From Thermoanaerobaculum sp. (lineage in GTDB: Bacteria > Acidobacteriota > Thermoanaerobaculia > Multivoradales > UBA5704), in assembly GCA_021154885.1 (NCBI GenBank), contig JAJKHS010000001.1:62001-126000 (forward strand): a DNA stretch of 64,000 nt, given 5' to 3'. The notes beneath the pieces were generated by a model that made no database searches, was not told the DNA's origin, and saw nothing but the letters and a program-made list of their open reading frames with translations. Positions 7,396 to 14,800 of this stretch are shown here, one piece after another (within the stretch, counting starts at the first letter, position 1; every line of letters begins with the position of its first letter). A program made the translations under genes and the position numbers.

Positions 7396-9648
7396 TCAGA
7401 CCACGTAGGTCGCCGGATCGGGGAGCGGATCGTCGTCGGCGATCAGCCCGAAACGGTCGTCGTAGTGATGCCGGAACGCCGGAGTGAGGGCGTTGACGCC
7501 GTCGACCACGGTCTCGAGCGCGCCGGCTTTCATCAATATAGACACGGTCGGTCGCCGAATGTTGATGGTAAATGGCTGCAAGGCGCGCAACCGGAGGCGG
7601 TCGGGGCCGTCCCGGCGCAGGGTGGCGAGCCGCTCCTCGGCCTCGCCGTAGGGTACGACGATGGCCTCGGTCGCATCCTCGATCAGGCGCAGCTCGCGAG
7701 CGACGCTGGCGAAGCGCAACTCCTGGCGCAGCGTTTGGATGCCGGCGGGGTCCTTCTCGCAGAGGACATACAGCTTGCGGAAATAGAGGTCGTACAGGGC
7801 CGGGTCGTCGAGGTCGATCTCGCCGCCCCGTTCGCGCAGCATCTCCTCCACCACGGCCAGCCCTTTCCGGAGAATGCCGGGCGGAGGCTGCGTCTCGGCG
7901 CGGAAGAAGACGACCTCGCCGAGCCGGGGAAGGAGCCGCCCCTCGCGATTGCACCGGCCCGCGGCCTGGGCCAGGCTGTCCAGCCCTCCGAGGCAGCGGT
8001 AGACGACGGGGAAGTCGACGTCCACACCCGCCTCGATGAGCTGCGTCGAGACAAGCCGGCAGGGGCCGTCGCTCTTCAGCCGCTCGCGGACCTCGGCCAG
8101 TTTTCTGGAGCGGTGGGCCGGGCACATCAGGGCGGAGAGGTGGAAGGTCCCCTCCTCCGGCAGGAGCTCGGCCAGCGTGCGGGCGTCCCGGCGCAGGTGG
8201 ACCACGGCGAGCGCCTTCTCGTAGCCGAGCAGCCGGCGCGCCAGCTCGGCGTAGGGGAGCGGGGACTCGCCCGCGGCCGGCCAGACGGGGCGCACGCGCT
8301 TGAGGTCCCGGGCGAGCCCGGCCGGCGCGGGGACGATCTCGTGCACGCCTTGGAGCCCCTGCGGCAGGCTCTCCCGCCGGGCGAGGGCCGGCTGGGTGGC
8401 GGTGGTGAGCACCACCGAGCAGCCATAGTGCTCGACCAGCTCGCGCAGCACGTCGAGAACGGTGAGCAGATAGGGGATGGGCAGCGTCTGCGCCTCGTCG
8501 AGCAGGATCACGCTGCGCGCGATGCGGTGCAGCTTGCGGCAGCGCGAGGGCGAGCTGGCGAAGAGCGACTCGAAGAGCTGGACGTTGGTGGTGACCACGA
8601 GGGGAGCGTCCCAATTCTCGGCGGCGAGCCGGCGGCGCAGCTCGGCCTCGCGGTTGCGCTCCTCTGCAGCCAGGGGATCGAGGGCCGAGTGGTGCTCCAG
8701 CACGTTGCGCTCGCCCAGGGCGTCGACGTAGACCTTCGCGTTCTGCTCGATGATGGTGGTGAACGGGATGGCCACGATCACCCGCCGCAGGTCCCAGCGC
8801 TCGGCGTGCCTCAGAGCGAAGGCCATGGCGGAGAGGGTCTTGCCGCCACCGGTGGGGACGGTGAGGCTGAAGAGGCCGGGCCGGAGCTCGGCCTTCTCCT
8901 GGCAAGCCGCCAGCACCTCGGCCCGTCGCCGGTTGATGGGTGAGGCGCGCCGCTCCGGGGCCAGCCCGGCCACGAAGCCTGCGAGATGCTCGTCGAGGCG
9001 GCGCCGGAGGGTGGGGACGTCGTCGTGCTCCGCGACGTGGGCGCGCCGCCCTGGCGAATAGAACTCCTCGGTGGCCAGGAAGTCCGCGTCCACCAGGGAG
9101 GAGAACAGGAATCGGGTCCACAGCTCCAGGCTGCGGGCCCGCGCGTTCCGGTCGGGATCGGCAGCGAAGCGTGAGGGCAGCGAGGGGACGGCCGGATCGA
9201 TGAGCGCCGTGGGAAGGGCCGCCTTCACCTCGCTCAGTAGAGGAGCGTTCTCTTTCAGGCGGACCTGGAGCGCCTTGGGGCCGCCTTCGGTCGAGGACAG
9301 GAGATCCGCCAGCCCCGCGTGATGGCCGGCGATGGCGAAGGCCAGGGGCAGCCCCGCCACCTGGCCCTTGGAGAGGCCCTTGGAGACGGCGAGCGCCGCT
9401 CCCACCCCTGCGTGCTCGACCGACTCGCGGCTGCCGCGCAGCCGTTCCTGGAACTTCTGTCGGGCCTTCCCCACGTCGTGCCACAACCCCGCGAGGCGTC
9501 CCCACTCTCCGGCTTCGAACGCCGCCGCGAACTCCTCGGCCCGTCCGGCGACGGCGCGGAGGTGAGCTTCCAGGTCCTCCCACTCCGATTCGGGGCGGCC
9601 TGGGAGGGTATGGGCGAAGAGAGGGGGCATTTGGGATTGCATTCCCAC
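7396..9648 (-). CDS. cas3: CRISPR helicase-nuclease Cas3
   Basis: A 750-residue Cas3 with an N-terminal HD nuclease domain (FAHT near residue 13, LWHDVGKA near 57) and an SF2 helicase: Walker A VPTGGGKT near 265, DEAQ in place of DExH as motif II, and STQLIEAGVDVDFP in the C-terminal half. Cascade recruits it to degrade target DNA. It is the first gene of the cas operon. The longest frame begins at GTG 9648; ATGs at 9642 and 9630 are alternatives and none has a strong ribosome site. The start overlaps the putative CRISPR-like RNA target described at 9642-9677. Confidence 0.95.
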   Translation of the reverse strand: MGMQSQMPPLFAHTLPGRPESEWEDLEAHLRAVAGRAEEFAAAFEAGEWGRLAGLWHDVGKARQKFQERLRGSRESVEHAGVGAALAVSKGLSKGQVAGLPLAFAIAGHHAGLADLLSSTEGGPKALQVRLKENAPLLSEVKAALPTALIDPAVPSLPSRFAADPDRNARARSLELWTRFLFSSLVDADFLATEEFYSPGRRAHVAEHDDVPTLRRRLDEHLAGFVAGLAPERRASPINRRRAEVLAACQEKAELRPGLFSLTVPTGGGKTLSAMAFALRHAERWDLRRVIVAIPFTTIIEQNAKVYVDALGERNVLEHHSALDPLAAEERNREAELRRRLAAENWDAPLVVTTNVQLFESLFASSPSRCRKLHRIARSVILLDEAQTLPIPYLLTVLDVLRELVEHYGCSVVLTTATQPALARRESLPQGLQGVHEIVPAPAGLARDLKRVRPVWPAAGESPLPYAELARRLLGYEKALAVVHLRRDARTLAELLPEEGTFHLSALMCPAHRSRKLAEVRERLKSDGPCRLVSTQLIEAGVDVDFPVVYRCLGGLDSLAQAAGRCNREGRLLPRLGEVVFFRAETQPPPGILRKGLAVVEEMLRERGGEIDLDDPALYDLYFRKLYVLCEKDPAGIQTLRQELRFASVARELRLIEDATEAIVVPYGEAEERLATLRRDGPDRLRLRALQPFTINIRRPTVSILMKAGALETVVDGVNALTPAFRHHYDDRFGLIADDDPLPDPATYVV

Positions 9649-9677
9649 AATGAGTAGATCTACTATATCATGGATGA
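9642..9677. promoter_or_regulatory. cas3 promoter/start region with PAM and palindrome
   Basis: TTC at 9642-9644, the canonical I-C PAM, is followed from 9645 by CCACAATGAGTAGATC. This agrees at 13 of 16 positions with the spacer-like sequence at 9749. The site also contains the perfect palindrome AGTAGATCTACT (9653-9664) and, on the minus strand, TATAGT (9663-9668) as a possible -10 for cas3. Binding here could therefore block cas transcription. The -10 call is tentative because no convincing -35 is visible. Confidence 0.5.
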
Positions 9678-9687
9678 GTCGGCGGAA

Positions 9688-9735
9688 GAGTTCCGGGAGT
9701 TCTCTTTTAGCGAGTTCCGGGAGTTCTCTTTTAGC
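9688..9735 (+). repeat. Two tandem 24-bp copies upstream of the crRNA-like element
   Basis: Two perfect 24-bp copies (9688-9711 and 9712-9735), each beginning GAGTTCCGGGAG and ending CTTTTAGC, sit immediately before the orphan CRISPR repeat end. They may contain promoter or protein-binding sequence for the plus-strand element, or be a local slippage duplication. Confidence 0.9.
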
Positions 9736-9795
9736 CGTGGATTGAAACCCACAGTGCGTTGATCACCAGACATCTAGGGGCGGTCATGCCGCCCC
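9736..9795 (+). ncRNA. Putative CRISPR-like (CreR-type) RNA
   Basis: Bases 9736-9748 (CGTGGATTGAAAC) are identical to the 13 bases at the 3' end of the array repeat, that is the crRNA handle, but on the plus strand and alone. The following 28 bases act like a spacer: their first 16 match the cas3 5' region behind a TTC PAM, with differences only at positions 6, 9 and 12. A hairpin GGGGCGG-TCATG-CCGCCCC follows at 9777-9795, in the place of the next repeat's stem. This resembles the solo CRISPR-like units (CreR/CreA) that guide Cascade to repress promoters without cleavage. A complete upstream stem is not present, so processing is uncertain. Confidence 0.5.
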
Positions 9796-9845
9796 GTTCC
9801 TCATGGACGATCACGCAACTCGATATCGCGTCCCGGGAGGGCTCA

Positions 9846-10103
9846 ATGAAGCGCCGTATCTTGCTCAAGAGGATCGCGAGCGGGGCATTCCAAAACGTTG
9901 ATTTCAGGGATATGATTAGCTTGGTGGAGGGTTTGGGCTTCAGGCTTTCCCGGGTGAGTGGCAGCCACCACGTCTTCAGTCACCCGGGAATCCCTGAGTT
10001 GGTCAACCTCCAAGAGGTAGGCGGACAAGTGAAGCCTTATCAGGTAAAGCAGGTGCTTCGCTTGGTGGAATGCTACAATCTGCGCCTTGAGGACGGATCG
10101 TGA
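9846..10103 (+). CDS. hicA: HicA-family mRNA interferase toxin
   Basis: An 85-residue HicA. It starts at ATG 9846, preceded by GGGAGG; an open frame upstream to 9759 crosses the CRISPR-like element and is not used. The double-stranded-RNA-binding-like fold is shown by FRDMISLVEGLGF, then SGSHHVFSHP with the catalytic His, then VNLQEVGGQVKPYQVKQVL. HicA cleaves mRNA unless bound by HicB. Its stop overlaps the hicB GTG start. The position between a crRNA-like element and the antitoxin, next to cas3, recalls toxin modules guarded by Cascade, but HicB already supplies protein control. Confidence 0.93.
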   Translation: MKRRILLKRIASGAFQNVDFRDMISLVEGLGFRLSRVSGSHHVFSHPGIPELVNLQEVGGQVKPYQVKQVLRLVECYNLRLEDGS

Positions 10104-10321
10104 CAGACTACCATATCAACATCTTCTACAGCGACGAGGATGGCGGGTATATCGCCGATATCCCTGATCTTGAGGCGTGCTCCGCGTTCGGTCTCACTCC
10201 GACGGAGGCACTGGCCGAGTTGGAACAGGCTAAGGAAGCCTGGCTGGCGGTCGCGCGGGAAACCGGGAAGCCCATCCCCGCACCACGCTATCGGCCGCTC
10301 ATCTACCAAGTGGCCGGTTGA
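10100..10321 (+). CDS. hicB: HicB-family antitoxin
   Basis: A 73-residue short HicB with the partial RNase H-like fold: YHINIFYSDEDGGYIADIPDLEACSAFG, then TPTEALAELEQAKEAWL, then PRYRP. It begins with GTG at 10100 in a GTGA overlap with hicA, so the pair is co-translated. It should bind HicA and block its active site. No C-terminal DNA-binding helix domain is present, so autoregulation may need another factor. Confidence 0.92.
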   Translation: MTDYHINIFYSDEDGGYIADIPDLEACSAFGLTPTEALAELEQAKEAWLAVARETGKPIPAPRYRPLIYQVAG

Positions 10322-10353
10322 CCTGGATGTCAGAAGGAGCGTGTCCACGACCG

Positions 10354-10526
10354 TGAGCCCGTAGGGCGGCAGACTCCTAGCCCAGCGCGTGAGCGCTGGG
10401 AAAACGTGCGCGATAAAACCGACTTGAGCCCTGCCAAGGGCGCCCTTGGCAGGGCTCGAATTGAATCTGCCGACGCCTCCCCAGGGCTCACGCCCTGGGC
10501 TAGGAGTCTGCCGCCCTACGGGCTCA
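10354..10526. repeat. 173-bp multi-hairpin inverted-repeat element
   Basis: The outer arms at 10354-10384 and 10496-10526 are 31-bp perfect inverted copies (TGAGCCCGTAGGGCGGCAGA at one end). Inside are CCCAGCGC-GTGA-GCGCTGGG followed by AAAA (10381-10404), a perfect 32-bp palindrome at 10426-10457 (GAGCCCTGCCAAGGGC and its complement), and CCCAGGGC-TCAC-GCCCTGGG. The whole folds into a branched structure. It looks like a REP/MITE-type mobile palindrome and could terminate hicAB transcription. Confidence 0.85.
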
Positions 10527-10590
10527 GGGCACCGCCCTGGGTCCTCGCTTCGAGCTCGTATATACTCCGCCTGCCTAAGGAGGAATGCCC

Positions 10591-10761
10591 ATGAACAAGC
10601 GAGTCAAGCGGCTGAGCCTTCACAAAGAAACCCTTCGTTCTCTGACGGACGAGCATCTCCACGGTGTCGCGGGAGGCTTCATAACCCAGGTATGCCCCTG
10701 TTCCAAGACGTGCGATTCCTGCAGCCCCTGCACCCTCGGACAAAGCTGCGTCGCTGGCTGA
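10591..10761 (+). CDS. Lanthipeptide-type precursor peptide 1
   Basis: A 56-residue peptide starting at ATG 10591 behind AAGGAGG (10577-10583). The leader contains LSLHKETLRSLTDEHL and ends VAGG, matching the class I lanthipeptide leader type known from Bacteroidota and Acidobacteriota (L.L.KETLR.L, then a GG site). The core has six Cys (VCPCSKTCDSCSPCTLGQSC) with several Ser and Thr. Its modification enzymes are not adjacent; the nearest LanC-type proteins lie at 42-50 kb. It belongs with the peptides at 23512-23679 and 48762-48968. The type of modification is inferred from the leader only. Confidence 0.8.
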   Translation: MNKRVKRLSLHKETLRSLTDEHLHGVAGGFITQVCPCSKTCDSCSPCTLGQSCVAG

Positions 10762-10851
10762 GGCGGATCGAGCCCGCCGCCGTCTGCCGATGCGGGGCGG
10801 GCGTGACGGCCTGCCGCTTCTTGGCAGGAGGCTTGCAACCCGGGGCCGTTC

Positions 10852-11694
10852 ATGAGCCGCCCTCTTTCCCGTCTCCAGTCCGGGTTGCTGCTGGCGTCCC
10901 TCGTGGCCGGCGGCGCACTGGTTCAGCCCCGTGGGGCGCGGGCGGAGCCGGTGGCGGTGCGGTACACGGAGGGCGTGGTCCACGGTTTCCTCGTCCTGCG
11001 CACGCTCGAGGGGAAGACGCTCGCACAGGGTGACCTCGCCCAGGTGGCCCACGGCGACCGGGTCACCAGCCGGCTCGTGTTTCACTTCCGGGACGGCTCG
11101 ATCCAGGACGAGACCGTCGTCTACTCCCAACGCCGCAACTTCCGGCTCGTCAGCGATCACCTGGTGCAGAAAGGCCCGGCCTTCCCGCAGCCGATGGAGG
11201 TCACGGTCGACGGCGCCAGCGGCCAGGCCACGGTCCGCTACACCGAGGACGGCAAGCCGAAGGTCGCGACCGAACGCTTCGACCTGCCTCCGGACGTCGC
11301 CAACGGTTTGGTCCTCACGCTGCTGAAGAACGTCCCGCGCAAGGCGCGGCAGATCACGCTGTCCATGGTGGCGCCGACGCCCAAGCCACGGCTGGTGAAG
11401 CTGGTGATCACGCCCGCGGGCAGGGAGCCGTTCTCGATCGCAGGCTCGACGCGCCAGGCCACGCACTACGTCGTGAAGGTGGAGCTCGGGGGAGTTGCCG
11501 GAGTGCTCGCGCCGCTGGTGGGCAAACAGCCCCCGGATTCTCATGTCTGGATCCTGGGCGGCGAGGCTCCGGCCTTCGTGAGGGCGGAGGTCACGCTGTA
11601 CCCAGGCGGCCCCTCCTGCCGGATCGAGCTGACGAGCCCGGTCTGGCCGAAACCTTCCAAGAGAGCCGCTCCGGCCGGCTCGCCCGGACATTGA
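10852..11694 (+). CDS. Secreted protein of unknown function
   Basis: A 280-residue protein with an N-terminal signal peptide (LLLASLVAGGALVQPRGARA). The mature part is beta-rich: AVRYTEGVVHGFLVLRTLEG, GDRVTSRLVFHFRDGSIQDET and RNFRLVSDHLVQKGPAFPQP. These resemble lipid- or polymer-binding DUF3108-like proteins, but I cannot assign the family firmly. No catalytic motif is visible. It follows precursor peptide 1 by 90 bp on the same strand. It probably acts in the periplasm. Confidence 0.8.
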   Translation: MSRPLSRLQSGLLLASLVAGGALVQPRGARAEPVAVRYTEGVVHGFLVLRTLEGKTLAQGDLAQVAHGDRVTSRLVFHFRDGSIQDETVVYSQRRNFRLVSDHLVQKGPAFPQPMEVTVDGASGQATVRYTEDGKPKVATERFDLPPDVANGLVLTLLKNVPRKARQITLSMVAPTPKPRLVKLVITPAGREPFSIAGSTRQATHYVVKVELGGVAGVLAPLVGKQPPDSHVWILGGEAPAFVRAEVTLYPGGPSCRIELTSPVWPKPSKRAAPAGSPGH

Positions 11695-11803
11695 CCCTTC
11701 CGCGTCCTGTTTCTCGCGTCTCCTCCTGAGAGCCTCTCTGCGTCAGCGGGTGTTCGCCGGCCTGGCCCTGGAGCCGCTCCATCTTGGGAGGAGGACGGTC
11801 GAC

Positions 11804-14800
11804 ATGGCCCTGAGCGAGGTCTTCGATTCCTGGCGCACGCGGATGACGGCAATCCGGATCGTGCTCTGCGCCTTCATACTGTGTTGCGTTGCCGGACCGG
11901 AGACGCTGGAGGCCCACGAGGCGAACCATACCCATCCGAGCCTCGCGGCGGCGTCTTTGGAGCTCCTGCAGGACCCGGCATTCTTTGGCCCCAACGAATC
12001 GAGCTGGATCCTCAAGGCCACGATCGCGGAGGACGATGGGAACTATCTTCTCAATCCCGTGGTCTGCCGTCATTTCTACAATCCCAGGACCCGGGGCAAC
12101 GGCGTCCTGGGCAGCGTCTGCCCGGCCCTCTTCACCAGCGCGATTCCGACGGCGAGGGACAGAGCCAACCTGTTGTGGATCTTTGCCACGACTTCGTATC
12201 CTGCCGCCAGGAGCGACGCTTTCGACAATCTGGGACGAGTGCTCCATCTGCTGCAGGACATGACGTCGCCCGCCCACATTCACGACGACGGCCATGCCGG
12301 GATTTTCACCGGCTGCGATTATTATGGGAGCGTCGACGATTTCGAAAGGTGGGGCTGGTGCGGCTCGAAGAGCAGAGGGATCACCGGTTACGTGGCTCCG
12401 GTCACCAATTCGAGCGATCAGGTCACCGGTGGGACGATGACCCCGGCGATGAATTCTCTCCTGACCGGCTTTCTTGGCCACGCTCCCGTGCTCCCCATCG
12501 ATCTGAGCCCCGGTGGATTCGTCCACGATCTTGCCAGTCGCGTCTATGACTTCACCACGTACTCCGGGGTGTTGCAAGTCGACACGAGCCAGCAGAGGAC
12601 CGATCTCCAGGAGATGTTTCCAAGCCTCTCCTACGACTTCACGGCGCGCGGCTGGTCGATCGCCGACGCCGGATGGTTCTTGGGCACGTGCGGCGGATTG
12701 CAGGTCGACGACTGGTGGGGCATGAAGGAAAATTGCTCCCGCGACAGCGCCTCCAGGATCTCGGGAGACTTCTACCTCGAAAACTCGGGAGGAGACAGCG
12801 GTAATCTCACTCCCGCCGTGTGGAAGAAGGCGGGCGCTCACCCCACGGGCGCGAACTCGCTGCCGCTGCTCAGGATCTACGGCGATACCCTCTATCCGCT
12901 CGCCACGGCCTACGGCGCCGGGCTGCTCAAGGTTTACGCAGAGGTCGTCCAGAAGCCGGCGCATTTCACCGACGTCCGGGAGGGCGCTCCAGCGACCGAC
13001 TGGTTCGCTCCCTACGTCCGCTATACGTTTCTCCAGGGGATCATCCAAGGCTATGCGGACGGCACGTTCCGGCCCAACAATACGACGACGCGCGCCGAGG
13101 CGCTCCAGATGGCCTACGCCGGCGGTGGTGAGACGATCTCCCTCACGGCCCCGGCCTCGGGGTTCGCCGACGTGCGGCCCGGCGACTGGTTCTACGGCCT
13201 GGTGGTGGACGCCATGGCCAAGGGCTTCGTGACCGGCGTGCCGTGCGGGACGCAGCAATGTTTCAATCCAAACGAGGCCGTCAGCCGCGCCGAAGCCGCG
13301 AAGCTGGTCAGCGTCCTCCTCCGGGTGGACGTCAACAATCCCGGTCACGTCATCAACTCGACGCCTGCCTCGTTTCCGGACGTCCGGACCTCCGACTGGT
13401 TCTACCCTTACGTCTACTGGTTGACGAGCTCGAAGCTCGAAAACGGCTTCTACGATCTGGGCCTGTATTCCGGTGCGGCCCTGCTGCACGGCTACCAGGA
13501 TAAGACGTTCCATCCCGAACGGCTGGTCACCCGAGCGGAAATGGCGAAGCTGCTCGCCAATGCCATGCTCTATTGCCGGGCCTCCACGCGCACGCACGAG
13601 TGCGGTCCCTCAAGCGGCGGCTCCCGGCCCGCGAAGCTCTCGGCTCCTCCTGCGGCGGTGACCCTCGGCGCCTTGTACGAGCAGGTGGCCGACCCCACGA
13701 ACCGGAACGCCCCCGCGCCTTTTCACCTCGCCGGCGGAGATCAACAGACCGTCACCGGCCCGTTCACCCTCGTCGGCGACACCCGGGACGCGGACGGTGA
13801 CAACCTTTTCTATTTCTGGTCGGCCGACGGCGGCAGCTTCACGACTTCCGATCCGGTGAGCTTCTCGCGCGTGACCTGGACCCCGCCCATCGTGGCCGCC
13901 GACACGGTGTTCACGATCAACGTCGTCCGCGGCGACGGTCGTGGGCTGGTGGGGACCGGGACGTTCGAGCTCCTCGTCCCCGGCACCGCCGCCAACAGTC
14001 CGGGCTCGGGCACGATCACCAGTCCGAACGGGACCCAGACCGGGACGGTGACCGTCGCCGCCACGGCGAGCGATCCGGATGGGCTGGCGCGGGTCAGCGT
14101 CACGTTCGTCTCCGGTGGCCCGGAGCTGGTGCTCTGCGGGCCGGACGGGCCGGCGTCGTGCAGTGGTACGAGCGGCACCTATTCACCAACCGGTGTCAAT
14201 CCCGCGGCCTTCGGCGCCACCGCCGGGGTGATCACTTTGAGCCTCTTCGTGCAGGACGTGCCGGGCGATCTCCGCGCCGTGGATGCTCACAGCTTCACTT
14301 TCAGCCCGCCTCCCGCCGGCCCGACTTTCAAGCTCACCGTGCTCAAGGAGGGGGACGGCTCCGGCACCGTTTCGGGCAACGGCATCGTTTGTGGTCCAAC
14401 CTGTCACAGCACCAGCGTCAACCTGCCCCAGGGATCGTCGGTGACCGTCACCGGCTCGGCCGCGGCGGGCTCGGTCTTCGTCGGCTTCGGGGGCGATCCC
14501 TGCTACGGTCCCGACCCTTGTGTCTTCACCCTGTTTTCCGACCGGACGCTGCGCGCCGCCTTCGGCCTTCCGGACGCCTTCGCGGTCCTCCTCACCACCC
14601 CGGCGAATGGCGACACGGGGGTGGCCACGACCGCGCAGGTCTACCTGACTTTCAACCGGGACATTCAGGCGGGTCCCAATATGGCAGGCCTGGTCCTGCG
14701 CGAGGCCGGCGGCACTCCGGTGCCGTTCACCTCCGTGGTCCGCTCGACCGACCGCCGGCTGTTCCTCATCCCCTCCTCGAACCTCGCCGCCGGGTTGACC

